A model generated the notes under the pieces. It worked only from the letters and a program-made list of their open reading frames with translations. It had not been told where the DNA came from and did not search any database. Both the position numbers and the translations under genes were made by a program. Below are positions 8,144 through 17,235 of a DNA stretch of 50,218 nucleotides, piece by piece. The stretch comes from Bacteroidales bacterium (GTDB lineage Bacteria > Bacteroidota > Bacteroidia > Bacteroidales > P3): assembly GCA_031263015.1 (NCBI GenBank), contig JAISGN010000023.1, positions 1 to 50,218 on the forward strand. Direction: 5' to 3'. Within the stretch, counting starts at the first letter, position 1, and every line of letters starts with the position of its first letter.

Positions 8144-9082
8144 TTATAGGTATCGGGCTTTTTTATCTTCATAAATATCGGCTATTGTAACCAAAATACC
8201 TGTCTCTTCCACATTACTGAAATGTGTATTAACGGATGTGCCGAACGATTTCATAGTTGAAGACAAGTTCATATAGGCATTAACCAACGGCGGAATGTTT
8301 TCCCCTAATGCTCGGACATTATGAACTAATATTTGATAGTCTTCCTTATAATTTTTCCCGTTAAACAGCTTTACCAATTCATTAAAGTCGCTTTCTATCT
8401 GCACTTTCTTACGTGGGAAAACCAAGCCCTCATTATCGGGGAAATGTTTCTTATAAAAATACAATATATAGTCTCTTGCCTTTATGTTTAGCGAAGGATA
8501 CATAGTTATTTTGCCAAAGAAATACCGCACATCCCTGTAAAGAGATGTCAAACCGCCTAATCCGTCCCACAGATTGTCCAAAGAATACATTCCTCGCCTG
8601 ATACTGCTTGTCGGTTGGTAGTCCGGACGCACAAAAGACCTGCCTAATTCAATAGTATGGTTGAGATATCGTTGTTTGAACTCATCTGTGAATAAAAAAA
8701 GGTCGGCTGTGGCACTTAATAACTCACCTTGTTCATCGGTCTTAATGTCTTTTCCGACCAAAAACCTGTATCCGCCGACAATTTCTTCGTCCTGCGGGTC
8801 ATAAACAAACAATTGCTTATAACAATGAGGCTCTTCAAGCGTGTCATACTTGTCTATATCGCAAGGAGAGCCGCTTCCGCCACCCTGAGAGCCGAAACTT
8901 ATTTCTCGCAATCGCCCTATTTCTCTCATAATGTTAGGAGATTTGTGAGCAGTCGTTATGTATATTTCCCTATTGCCGCTTCTGGTTTTCCTGAAGAATA
9001 TTCCTGCGTCAAGTTCTGCCCGTATCAATTGCTTATCAACTGCTTCTATGACGTAGGAAGTATCTAATCCTTTTTCACTCAT
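8144..9082 (-). CDS. GNAT-like N-acyltransferase (OlsB/GlsB/hemolysin-related)
   Basis: Encodes 312 residues. The start at 9082 (MSEKGLDTSY) is chosen because a -7 element lies just upstream at 9106-9113. The longer open frame to 9289 reads only through a 21-bp repeat array. Features suggest the lipid N-acyltransferase family: YDPQDEEIVGGYRF, then ELGRSFVRPDYQ, and a C-terminal helical region ending NVEETGILVTIADI. In Bacteroides, GlsB with this architecture makes mono-acylated glycine lipids together with GlsA. No GlsA-type acyltransferase is adjacent here. Substrate is unproven. Cotranscribed with engB. Confidence 0.72.
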   Translation of the reverse strand: MSEKGLDTSYVIEAVDKQLIRAELDAGIFFRKTRSGNREIYITTAHKSPNIMREIGRLREISFGSQGGGSGSPCDIDKYDTLEEPHCYKQLFVYDPQDEEIVGGYRFLVGKDIKTDEQGELLSATADLFLFTDEFKQRYLNHTIELGRSFVRPDYQPTSSIRRGMYSLDNLWDGLGGLTSLYRDVRYFFGKITMYPSLNIKARDYILYFYKKHFPDNEGLVFPRKKVQIESDFNELVKLFNGKNYKEDYQILVHNVRALGENIPPLVNAYMNLSSTMKSFGTSVNTHFSNVEETGILVTIADIYEDKKARYL

Positions 9083-9105
9083 AACTATTGTTAAAATTAA
9101 TATTG

Positions 9106-9113
9106 CAAAGATA
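9106..9113 (-). promoter_or_regulatory. -7 element for acyltransferase-engB
   Basis: TATCTTTG on the minus strand, 23 bp before the chosen start at 9082. It decides the start: initiation here excludes the N-terminal extension that reads into the repeat array. Confidence 0.6.
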
Positions 9114-9182
9114 AACAAAAAAGCACATAACGCTTGGAAAATAGCATCTTTTTCGGCAAGGTGTCTTTGTTTAGCCGTAACC

Positions 9183-9266
9183 AAAGGCTGTTTGGTGAAA
9201 ATGAAACAGCCTTTGGTGCGAACGAAACAGCGTTTTATTTTTCCCAAAGGCTGTTTCATTTCAGCC
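9183..9266. repeat. 21-bp phased palindromic array, 4 units
   Basis: Units start at 9183, 9204, 9225 and 9246, exactly 21 bp apart. Words are AAAGGCTGTTT, AAACAGCCTTT, AAACAGCGTTT and AAAGGCTGTTT. Linkers are GGTGAAAATG, GGTGCGAACG, TATTTTTCCC and CATTTCAGCC. This is one of the cleanest copies, lying between the radical SAM gene and the acyltransferase gene. Confidence 0.92.
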
Positions 9267-9303
9267 GATTGAGAAGTGATGCTAATCAAATACTTATTCG
9301 TGC

Positions 9304-10230
9304 CTAAATATTGAAGGGTTGGTCGTTGGAGAAGTCGGGCTGATAGACGGAAGCAGAGTTTAGTTCCTGCGTAAATATCTTTGAAAATCCCAAGTCAAGG
9401 GCATAATCCGTAATCTCATCGTATTCATCTTGCGAAAGGCTGTTATTTAATTCCGCAAAGGGCATTGGAAACGGCGGAAAGTATTGTGATAAAAGGGAAA
9501 TCTGCACATTGGGTGATATTTCTTCGGCTATCAGTCTTAGAATTTGCTTTGTGTGCGCATTCATCAGCGGCAGGCACAGGATTCTTATGATTAAACCGCT
9601 TTCTATGTTGTTATCAACGTCCGTTAGCAACGAAGAACCTTTCTGACGATACATTTCTTTCAGCGCAGAGACTGCTTTGGCAGGATAATCTTTGGCATTA
9701 GAAAATTTTTCCGCCAGATGGCTGTCGGCATACCGCATATCGGCAAGATAAACATTGACCACATTTTCCAAAGTCTTCAATGTATCAACATCATCGTATG
9801 AATTGGTATTATAAACAATGGCAGGATTAAGTCCTTTGTTGCGCAAAGCCTTTATGATTGCCTGCATCTGCACGATATGGCTTGATGGCGAAACAAAACC
9901 GACAACATTGCTGCTGTCCTTTAATACATTGGTGATTTGCATAACAACATCGTCAAGTTCCATATAAGCAGGCGGGGTGTTGTTGTGGCTGATTTGATGG
10001 TTCTGACAATAGATGCATTGCAGATTGCAGTGAGAAAAAAATATATTACAAATTCCCTTGTCGTTACTAAGCACAGGCTCTTCACCCTTATGAAGACAGA
10101 TTGACGCCACAGCAATACGGCTGTCTGTTTTACAAAACCCTAATTGTTTGTTAAGTCTATCGGCGTTGCATTTTCTTGGGCATAGATTGCAGTTGCTTAG
10201 TATGGTTTGTTCTTTATGGGTATAAATCAT
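9304..10230 (-). CDS. Radical SAM protein, PflX/PflA-like (COG1313 type)
   Basis: A 308-residue iron-sulfur enzyme of the radical SAM superfamily. The [4Fe-4S] motif CxxxCxxC is HCNLQCIYCQN (Cys68, Cys72, Cys75). Before it lies a second cysteine set (CNLCPRKC, Cys14/17/21, and Cys33) typical of PflX-like proteins. The later part contains GFVSPSSHIVQ and the substrate-barrel strands. The family resembles pyruvate formate-lyase activases, but no glycyl-radical enzyme is nearby, so its substrate is unknown. A divergent promoter region separates it from the secreted protein at 10343. Confidence 0.85.
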   Translation of the reverse strand: MIYTHKEQTILSNCNLCPRKCNADRLNKQLGFCKTDSRIAVASICLHKGEEPVLSNDKGICNIFFSHCNLQCIYCQNHQISHNNTPPAYMELDDVVMQITNVLKDSSNVVGFVSPSSHIVQMQAIIKALRNKGLNPAIVYNTNSYDDVDTLKTLENVVNVYLADMRYADSHLAEKFSNAKDYPAKAVSALKEMYRQKGSSLLTDVDNNIESGLIIRILCLPLMNAHTKQILRLIAEEISPNVQISLLSQYFPPFPMPFAELNNSLSQDEYDEITDYALDLGFSKIFTQELNSASVYQPDFSNDQPFNI

Positions 10231-10276
10231 TATTGTTGCTAATAAATAACTGCTTTTCTTTGAAATGACAGAGCCA

Positions 10277-10321
10277 CAAAAGTACTAAATTTCCATATTT
10301 TGCTAAAAAATATTATTTTTG
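10277..10321. promoter_or_regulatory. Divergent promoter pair
   Basis: Two -7 elements face outward: TACTTTTG on the minus strand (10277-10284) for the radical SAM gene and TATTTTTG on the plus strand (10314-10321) for the secreted protein at 10343. Confidence 0.5.
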
Positions 10322-10342
10322 CGAGGTCTAAAACAGAGAATT

Positions 10343-11086
10343 ATGTACAAAAACATACGATTTTCATCTTTATTATTGATTTTTGCTTTGTATGGCGGCA
10401 TTATGTCGGCACAAAACTATGATGAAGGCTTTGCAAAACCGATTCTTACAGAGCAAGGTAAATATTTTTATAACGAATTGCCTCCTATACAGACGTCTGT
10501 CGGAGTGCTTGTCTTTCTTGACCGCAATCTTGGTGCGATATCGTCCGATTATACGACGAGTGATTCATGGGGAGATTTGTATCAGTGGGGCAGAATAGCC
10601 GATGGGCATCAAAAACGCACTGCCGACACAACTTATACTTTGTCAAAAACGTATGAAGCCCCTGATGACTTGTTTATAGTGGATGAAAAAAAGGCTAATG
10701 ATTGGATTATGTTTCCCGATTATGAACTTTGGCAGGATGAAAACGGGCGAAACAATCCGTGTCCCTGTGGTTATCGGTTGCCAACCTCTGATGAATGGAG
10801 GGCATTGCTGGCATTGGGTTATCAGGTTAAGAAAACATCTAACGGATATTATTATTTGGATATAGGCAATGGACAATTGATGTTGCCAGCTGCAGGTCTT
10901 CGTAATGGTTACAACGGCATTTTTCAGCATATAGGCACTCGTGGTTATTACTGGTCTGCGGATGCGATGAGTAAAGGCACGAGCGGTTGTTTGGATTTCA
11001 ACAAAGACGATATTACTACAAACATTACAATTTACGGATACAGGGTTTTCGGCAGGTCTGTACGCTGTATGAAATTGTTAAAGTAG
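10343..11086 (+). CDS. Secreted Fibrobacter succinogenes major paralogous domain protein
   Basis: Encodes 247 residues. The start MYKNIRF at 10343 is preferred over an in-frame ATG at 10319 because it begins a normal signal peptide (hydrophobic LLLIFALYGGI, cleavage after MSAQ). The 10319 start would overlap the -7 element. The mature protein matches the Fib_succ_major domain: DRNLGA, WGDLYQWGR, the cysteine-proline turn NPCPCGYRLPTSDEW, then YYWSAD and GRSVRCMK at the end. The domain is common among Bacteroidota surface and secreted proteins and is lectin-like; its ligand is unknown. There is no T9SS sorting domain and no lipobox. Confidence 0.82.
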   Translation: MYKNIRFSSLLLIFALYGGIMSAQNYDEGFAKPILTEQGKYFYNELPPIQTSVGVLVFLDRNLGAISSDYTTSDSWGDLYQWGRIADGHQKRTADTTYTLSKTYEAPDDLFIVDEKKANDWIMFPDYELWQDENGRNNPCPCGYRLPTSDEWRALLALGYQVKKTSNGYYYLDIGNGQLMLPAAGLRNGYNGIFQHIGTRGYYWSADAMSKGTSGCLDFNKDDITTNITIYGYRVFGRSVRCMKLLK

Positions 11087-11415
11087 TATTATATATACGG
11101 CAGCACTATTGGATTAGTGAAGATAGTGCTTAAAAAATCTGTTTCCCTGTTTCACTGAACTAAAACGGCGTTTTATTTTAATAGAACGCTGTTTTAATTT
11201 AATAAGGTTAGGTTTGAGAAAAATAAAATCTTATTTAAATCTTTTCAAAGATAGATTGTCAAAAGCCTTATTCTGTTATAAACTCAAGAAACCTATTAAT
11301 GTTACGATAGTATCTTGTAACTGTACTTTGTTAGGCTACAATACATATTCCGAGTTAGGACAAAAAAAGGAGTAACCAAATATGATTACTCCTTTTCTGT
11401 ATGAAATTTAATCTT
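11087..11415. repeat. Gene-free gap holding a decaying 21-bp array
   Basis: After the secreted-protein gene a hairpin pairs AGCACTAT (11102-11109) with ATAGTGCT (11123-11130) but lacks a T-run. From 11163 a 21-bp-phased array runs at 11163, 11184, 11205, 11226, 11247, 11268 and 11289. The first two words (AAACGGCGTTT, GAACGCTGTTT) are clear and form a hairpin. Later units decay but keep AAA at the phase in several places. The piece AGATTGTCAAAAGC near 11252 recurs near 46574 in another gap. The right end holds the terminator at 11365-11396. Confidence 0.7.
11365..11396 (-). terminator. Terminator of the T9SS type B gene
   Basis: On the minus strand AAAAGGAGTAA pairs with TTACTCCTTTT (plus-strand arms 11365-11375 and 11386-11396), followed by a T-run. 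It lies 20 bp after the stop at 11416. Confidence 0.9.
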
Positions 11416-14196
11416 TTACTTAATTATATTAATTGTACCTGTTTTGTCAAATGTTCTTGTAGCACCTTGCATCTTGTATTGCAATCTATATACATACGTT
11501 CCTTTAACAGGCTCATTGTTTCCTCTCACTTTGCCGTCCCATCCCAAGACATTTTCCATATTAGTCATTGTATTAGGGTCTAATTCTGCTGCCGAGTAAG
11601 CATAAACGACCGTTCCCCAACGATTATACACTTTGAAATCGACGTCATATAAGGTTGTAGAGGCTTTAAAGAAGAATTTATCATTTGTTCCGTCCCCATC
11701 AGGAGTAAATGCGGAAGGCACCCAAACGGCAAACACATCAACAGGAATATGTATTAAGGTATCTGCATTACATTGCAATGAATTGTAACTAATCAATTGT
11801 ACCCATACCGAATCAACACTTACGTCCGTAAAATTGTATGTAAGACTGCGTGCCGTTGAAACTCCTCCATCGGAAAATGACCAGCGGGATGAAACACCCG
11901 AAGGCGAGTTATCGGTGAATGATATTGAAGGAGAAGACATATCAACGTAAGTAGGAGTGTATCCGATTGTAGGAATAGGTATAGGAATAACTGTGATGGT
12001 TTTATATCTGTCTGCATAACATCCGTTTGAACCATAGCCTCTCATCGTATAAGTAACGGTTGCTTCCGGTGCAATCTGAATTGTTTCTGCTGTAACAGAG
12101 TCGGCAGGATTTGTTGAAGGTATCCATGTGTAAGTAACCGCATTTGTTCCATATAATATAACCGTATCTTGCGGACAAATCACAGTGTCGCTGATATGAA
12201 GTACAGGATCAACGACCGAAATCTTAACACTGTCCCATGTTACGCAGCCTTGTGAAGTTTGAGCCATTAGATAAACTACAGTATCTCTGTTAGGATAGAA
12301 ATCAGGTAGGCGTGGATTGGTAGTAAAGCCGTTCATATCGTATGGTTCGGAAGGACGAACATAAACCCATTTCATTCCGGTTACACTACCCGACAAGTCT
12401 TCCGCTGATATATTCGTATGCTCTCCCAGGCACACTATTGTGTCGCCATTTATTTTGATTTGAGAAAAATCTTGTACTGATACAACCAAAGTATCCTTGA
12501 TATAAAGAGGAGAGCCGAAAGGATCCGCATCTTTAATCGTTATGTATAATGTGTCTCCTGCGTTATACGTATTTGTGTATTCAGAAGTTATTCTGCCGTC
12601 GATAAGATTATCTATCTTCAATGTATCTGCAATCTTCAAAGTATCTACTCCTATTGTAGTATCTCTTTCGTTATGTGTCCAGATTATTGTTGGTTTTGTC
12701 ATATCTGAGGCATTGCTGCAAGTAGCATAAGAAGTGTATTCATTACCTACACAGATTAAGGTGTCGGGCATAACACTAAGACAAGGAATAATAATTGTAT
12801 TATTAACAATATGAGAACAGTCTTCGATACCCTCTGTTCCGTAGTTAATGGCTTCAAGTATCACTCGTTTTGTGCCGCAGGATGCAAAAAGATTAGAAGG
12901 CGATTTATAAGTGGTATCACTGGTTGTAGCGTTATAAGTAATGGTATCAACGACGCCGTTAATAGTATCAATGATTTTCCATATATATTCTTCAGGTATT
13001 CTTGAGGCTTTTTGTTCATCCGTTATGTTGTTGAACTTTATGTTAAGTGTTCCATCATTTGACGGAATAAAACCTGCACTCGGCTTTGTATCTACTAATT
13101 TAGCCTTAAGATAACTTTCGCAGGCAGGACGTGTTGATTGAGTTCTTGGGGAAGTTATTTTGCATATTATATTTAATTCCTCTAATCCATTCATTATTCC
13201 GCTCGCTTGTGTTACGGCAAAAGTTCTATTGGTTTCTCCGGTTAATAGATTATTCGGATCTAAAATAGCTACCTCAGGCGACGACACATTGTTAGGATTT
13301 TTATACCATTGATATTCGGCAAAACCATCAGGGGCAGTGGCAATAGAAATAGTATCTCCGGCAGAACAACCATTAACTGTTATTTCGGGATGGCTTGCTT
13401 CTCCGACAAAATAGCCATAGGCTCCATGAGCTGAGTATGAACAATCTGCCATACGTATTCTTACGCACACATTTGATCCAATGTAATCCAGCAGATTAAC
13501 AGCTATTCTTTGCCAACTGCTCCACGCCCAAGATTCATAACCACCATTTAAATTATGCCAAGATGTATCACCACTCTCTACTAAATCTATATTTTGTTCA
13601 AAAAATACACACTCATCAACTAAAACGGAATCTCCTTCATCATATCTTCCTGTTCCGGATACAACATCTATTTGGAAAGTAGGATTATTATACACCTCTC
13701 CACTATGAGGTTGCTGAATGACCATTGCATAATAAAAAGTAAGTAATGCGTTTTCAGATGTTACTTTAAACATGTATCTTAACTGTGTAGCATCAGTACC
13801 TCCTGATGGAGAACCTATTCTTGCCGAATAACGACTGCCGGGACGTACCTTTTTTAGAAGATTACCGGTATTGGGATCCGTAGCATTTACATCTCTCTCT
13901 ATCTTAAAGTATGGTTCACTACCACTATAATGATCAAGGACTGTCACCGGATCTACGTCATAACCCCAATTGGCTTGACCGAATCTCGGAGAAGTGGTAA
14001 TGCCAATGTATGTAGCTGTATCCATAAACCAGCGGTAAGCCCATCCTGTCGAATCGGGAGCAACAGCAACAGTATTCCATCCGTTTTCAAAATTAAAATT
14101 TGGGCAGCCAAGAGAGTCTTGTCCAAAAGAAGAGTTTGCCAAGCCTAATACTGCAATGGCTAACATAATTGCCTTTAATCTTTTAACTAAATTCAT
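11416..14196 (-). CDS. Large secreted protein with T9SS type B (CHU_C) sorting domain
   Basis: Encodes 926 residues. A signal peptide (AIAVLGLANSSFGQ) leads into a jelly-roll-like N-terminal region, then repeated Ig/PKD-like segments with many Thr-Ile and Cys pairs. A PKD-type domain near 730-810 includes DNSPSGVSSRWSFSDGG. The C-terminal roughly 100 residues are the gliding-motility-associated CHU_C domain (VPSAFTPDGDGTNDKFF, YNRWGTVVY, GWDGKVRGN, KGTYVYRL), the type B signal for export by T9SS. No catalytic domain is recognised, so it is probably an adhesin or surface-layer protein. It is transcribed alone and ends at a strong terminator. Confidence 0.9.
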   Translation of the reverse strand: MNLVKRLKAIMLAIAVLGLANSSFGQDSLGCPNFNFENGWNTVAVAPDSTGWAYRWFMDTATYIGITTSPRFGQANWGYDVDPVTVLDHYSGSEPYFKIERDVNATDPNTGNLLKKVRPGSRYSARIGSPSGGTDATQLRYMFKVTSENALLTFYYAMVIQQPHSGEVYNNPTFQIDVVSGTGRYDEGDSVLVDECVFFEQNIDLVESGDTSWHNLNGGYESWAWSSWQRIAVNLLDYIGSNVCVRIRMADCSYSAHGAYGYFVGEASHPEITVNGCSAGDTISIATAPDGFAEYQWYKNPNNVSSPEVAILDPNNLLTGETNRTFAVTQASGIMNGLEELNIICKITSPRTQSTRPACESYLKAKLVDTKPSAGFIPSNDGTLNIKFNNITDEQKASRIPEEYIWKIIDTINGVVDTITYNATTSDTTYKSPSNLFASCGTKRVILEAINYGTEGIEDCSHIVNNTIIIPCLSVMPDTLICVGNEYTSYATCSNASDMTKPTIIWTHNERDTTIGVDTLKIADTLKIDNLIDGRITSEYTNTYNAGDTLYITIKDADPFGSPLYIKDTLVVSVQDFSQIKINGDTIVCLGEHTNISAEDLSGSVTGMKWVYVRPSEPYDMNGFTTNPRLPDFYPNRDTVVYLMAQTSQGCVTWDSVKISVVDPVLHISDTVICPQDTVILYGTNAVTYTWIPSTNPADSVTAETIQIAPEATVTYTMRGYGSNGCYADRYKTITVIPIPIPTIGYTPTYVDMSSPSISFTDNSPSGVSSRWSFSDGGVSTARSLTYNFTDVSVDSVWVQLISYNSLQCNADTLIHIPVDVFAVWVPSAFTPDGDGTNDKFFFKASTTLYDVDFKVYNRWGTVVYAYSAAELDPNTMTNMENVLGWDGKVRGNNEPVKGTYVYRLQYKMQGATRTFDKTGTINIIK

Positions 14197-14271
14197 ATTT
14201 GTATGTGTTTATTTATTATTTCGTTTTTATGTTATTATGACACATTTTGTCGCTTCTTCGTTTCATTGATG

Positions 14272-16728
14272 CTAATAAAGTTTTACTACCGTTATTCCTT
14301 CGCCTCCCGACTCCAAAGCCGCAGGACGGAATGCCTCTACCGCAGAATTGTTCTTCAAAAACTCCCTTATAACGCTTTTAAGTATGCCATCACCCTTCCC
14401 ATGCAAGACAGCAAACTGCCGTTCGCCCAATAGCCTCGCCTCATCCACCTGTTTGGAAACAATTTCCAAAGCTTGGTCGGCTTTTTCTCCCCTTACGTCA
14501 ATCTGATATTTGAAAACAGCCCGCTTTTTGTTGATATCATCCATAATAGAGTTGAAACTGCGTTTTTCGGAGGTCGTTTTCTTGCTCTTATACCTTTGAT
14601 AACTTTTTTTATCTACCTTTTTCACATCACTCAAAGGAAGGCTCATCGCTATATTACCGAATATCACTTCAACCTTATCCCTCTTCAAACGCAAAACCTG
14701 TGCAAATGTTACGCCGTCAGAAAGCAAAACATTATCCCCTTCAACAATCGGCGAAGAATCAAAGCGTATGGTTACGTTGTGTATTTGTTTCTGCGGCTCG
14801 GTATGAGATTGGGCAGAATTATTCTTTGATTTCCCGCTGCTTAAATCAGCATCTATTTTAACGATATCTTGTTTTATTTTCTCACGAGCAGCATTCGTTA
14901 ATTCCTTTTGAGCGTTTGCAGTACGAATATCGGCAATTGTTTTCTCTATTCTTTGATTAGCACCTTCAAGAATCTGCTTTGCTTCGTGTTTTGCCTTGTT
15001 TATAATCTCCGATTTCCTGTTAGAAACATCGGCAAACATCTTTTCATATTTTGCAATCGTCTCCGCCAACAGATTATCCGCCACTTCAAATTGCTCTTCC
15101 TTTCGTTTTAATTCCTGTTTCTCTACTTCTATCTGTTGCAACTGCTGTTCGAAGTCCATGATGCCTGAACCCGTTTTTTCCACAGCACTTTCTATTATTC
15201 TCTTCGGCAGACCTATGCTTTTTGCTATCTCAAAAGCAAAACTTGAACCAGGCTTTCCGATTGACAAAACGTACAAAGGCTTCATATTATCCTTGTCAAA
15301 AAGCATAGCACCATTGACAATAGTTCCATGATTCGCCGCTTTGTCCGATATAAGCTTCAATTTGGAATAATGAGTCGTTACAACGCCGAACGCCTTGCTT
15401 GCATTCAAATCTTCAAGGATTGCTTCTGCTATGGCGCCACCTACTTCCGGGTCAGTCCCACTGCCGAATTCATCTATTAAAAACAAGGTTCGTCCGTTTG
15501 CTTGCTCACAAAGCCGCTTCATATTCAACAAATGCGATGAGTAAGTGCTTAAATCGTCTTCCAAAGACTGCTCATCGCCGATGTCAATGAAGATTGCTCC
15601 GAATATTCCAGCCTCCGATGTCTCTCTCATAGGCACTAACAAACCGCATTGCAGCATATATTGCAATAATCCTGTGGTTTTAAGGCATACGGACTTGCCT
15701 CCGGCGTTCGGACCCGAGATTACGAGAATGCGATGCTTGGTTAATTCAATCCGTAACGGCACTATCTTTTTATGATGCAAAGCAAGACTGGCTTCCAACA
15801 AAGGATGGCGGGCATCATACCAGTCAATCTGAGGTTTATTGACTAAAATAGGGAGACCGGCTTTGATTTTAACGGCATACAAAGCCTTTGCCCGTATGAA
15901 ATCCATTTGAGACAGAAAAATATAATCCGACAACAGAACATCAATATCAGGTCTTAACATATCGGAAACTTCGGTTAATATCCTTATTATCTCTCTTTGT
16001 TCCTCAAAATCCAACTCCCGCACCTCGTTATTCAACTCCACAACTTCGGAAGGCTCAATATAAGAGGTGTTACCCGAAGCAGAATAATCATGAACGAAGC
16101 CTTTGATGCGGCGTTTGTTGGCAGAAGAGACGGGAATCACAGGTCTGCCGTTGCGGATGGTGATTTCGGCGTCATCGTTAGTCCATCCCTCGCTTTTGGA
16201 TAAAGAAAGGATTTTGCGGATATGCCGTTCTATTTCAGCCTTCTTATGTTTGCGTGCAATACGAATGCGTTGCAATTCCTCCGAAGCATTATCGTAAAAT
16301 TCCCCATCGGCATCCAGCAGCATATCACAGCGTTTAAGCAGATTCTTATCAACTTCCAAGCCGACCGAAAGCCCATACAATTGCGGGAAATCGTCCTTTC
16401 GGTCATCCAAAAAGGCAATGCAATCGTTTATGGTGTGCAATGAGCGTTTCAAATCAAAGAGATGAGCCCTGTCAATGAAGGTTCCTGCCAAGCGAAGCCG
16501 ATGCAGTTCCTCCCTCATATCGTAATATGAATCGGAAGGGAAGTTCTGATTGGATAAAATGATGTTTCTGAACTCAAAAGTCAAGTTAAGATTGTATTCA
16601 ACCTTTGAAAAATCGTCCGAAAACGCCATTTCATCCACCCAAAATCTGCCTCCCGCACCCAGACAAAGGGCTTTTATATCATTACGAACCTGTTTAAATC
16701 CTGTTTTTTGCTCTATCCTTTCATTCAT
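14272..16728 (-). CDS. mutS2: MutS2 family ATPase/endonuclease
   Basis: An 818-residue MutS paralogue. It lacks the mismatch-recognition domain and opens with the MutS core and clamp helices. The ATPase has Walker A GPNAGGKS (about residue 338), the signature DIGDEQSLEDDLSTYSSHL, Walker B LFLIDEFGSGTDP and the switch TTHYSKLK. A long coiled-coil follows. The C-terminal Smr nuclease domain has DVRGEKADQAL and the HGKGDG loop. Family members suppress homologous recombination or rescue collided ribosomes. The coding sequence is complete. A -7 element lies at 16809-16816, with GGTATATACC palindromes further upstream. Confidence 0.95.
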   Translation of the reverse strand: MNERIEQKTGFKQVRNDIKALCLGAGGRFWVDEMAFSDDFSKVEYNLNLTFEFRNIILSNQNFPSDSYYDMREELHRLRLAGTFIDRAHLFDLKRSLHTINDCIAFLDDRKDDFPQLYGLSVGLEVDKNLLKRCDMLLDADGEFYDNASEELQRIRIARKHKKAEIERHIRKILSLSKSEGWTNDDAEITIRNGRPVIPVSSANKRRIKGFVHDYSASGNTSYIEPSEVVELNNEVRELDFEEQREIIRILTEVSDMLRPDIDVLLSDYIFLSQMDFIRAKALYAVKIKAGLPILVNKPQIDWYDARHPLLEASLALHHKKIVPLRIELTKHRILVISGPNAGGKSVCLKTTGLLQYMLQCGLLVPMRETSEAGIFGAIFIDIGDEQSLEDDLSTYSSHLLNMKRLCEQANGRTLFLIDEFGSGTDPEVGGAIAEAILEDLNASKAFGVVTTHYSKLKLISDKAANHGTIVNGAMLFDKDNMKPLYVLSIGKPGSSFAFEIAKSIGLPKRIIESAVEKTGSGIMDFEQQLQQIEVEKQELKRKEEQFEVADNLLAETIAKYEKMFADVSNRKSEIINKAKHEAKQILEGANQRIEKTIADIRTANAQKELTNAAREKIKQDIVKIDADLSSGKSKNNSAQSHTEPQKQIHNVTIRFDSSPIVEGDNVLLSDGVTFAQVLRLKRDKVEVIFGNIAMSLPLSDVKKVDKKSYQRYKSKKTTSEKRSFNSIMDDINKKRAVFKYQIDVRGEKADQALEIVSKQVDEARLLGERQFAVLHGKGDGILKSVIREFLKNNSAVEAFRPAALESGGEGITVVKLY

Positions 16729-16747
16729 ACCTTATTTCCGCCAATCC

Positions 16748-16982
16748 AAAGGCTGTTTCCGATTTGCATTAGCACGCATCAGATTAACACTCCTTTGTTT
16801 TGCGTCAGCAAAGTTAAGAAAAATTTTGATAAGGCTTCGTTTCATTTCCAAAGGGTATATACCAAAAATCAATTAGGTATATACCAAAATTAAATTTGAT
16901 ATATACCAAACCAAAATTTGGTATATACCCTTATAAAATAAAAGGCTGTCGGATGAAAATAAAATGAAGTTTGGTGAAAATG
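16748..16982. repeat. Array gap: 21-bp words plus GGTATATACC palindromes at 22-bp spacing
   Basis: Word AAAGGCTGTTT stands at 16748. Palindromes GGTATATACC lie at 16854, 16876 and 16920, with the variant GATATATACC at 16898: four sites exactly 22 bp apart, each preceded by an A-rich word. Then AAAGGCTGTCG (16941) and AAATGAAGTTT (16962) resume the 21-bp phase with linkers GATGAAAATA and GGTGAAAATG. A mutS2 -7 element (TAACTTTG, minus, 16809-16816) lies within this gap. The palindromes could be operators for mutS2 or variant array units. Confidence 0.8.
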
Positions 16983-16983
16983 A

Positions 16984-17235
16984 TTAGGGCACAGGGTCGT
17001 ATCCGCTCTTGCCCCACGGATGGCAACGCAAGATTCGCCGCAGCGACAGCAAGCCTCCTTTGAATGCTCCGTGCTTTCGGATGGCTTCTATGGCGTATTG
17101 CGAACACGTTGGCGTGAATCGGCAGGCGGAAGGCAGGTGCGGCGAGATTGCTGCCTGATAGAATCGTATCAAAAGCAGAAACACAAATGATATTGCTTTG
17201 TTTATCGCTTTATATATCTGCTTTAATATCTTCAT
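16984..17235 (-). CDS. yidD: Membrane protein insertion efficiency factor YidD
   Basis: An 83-residue inner-membrane-associated protein that assists YidC-dependent insertion. An amphipathic or membrane N-terminal segment ([19 protein letters not shown]) precedes the conserved core with [15 protein letters not shown] and [15 protein letters not shown] and the ending GYDPVP. All family cysteines are present. Its start lies inside the 3' end of rnpA (26-bp overlap), the usual rnpA-yidD coupling. Confidence 0.95.
   Translation of the reverse strand: MKILKQIYKAINKAISFVFLLLIRFYQAAISPHLPSACRFTPTCSQYAIEAIRKHGAFKGGLLSLRRILRCHPWGKSGYDPVP

Noticed and set aside
9083-9289. N-terminal 69-residue extension of the acyltransferase
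   Set aside because: It reads through a 21-bp array and across the -7 element at 9106-9113; a start at 9082 fits better.
10319-10342. Earlier in-frame start for the Fib_succ_major protein
   Set aside because: It overlaps the -7 element at 10314-10321 and gives a poor signal peptide.
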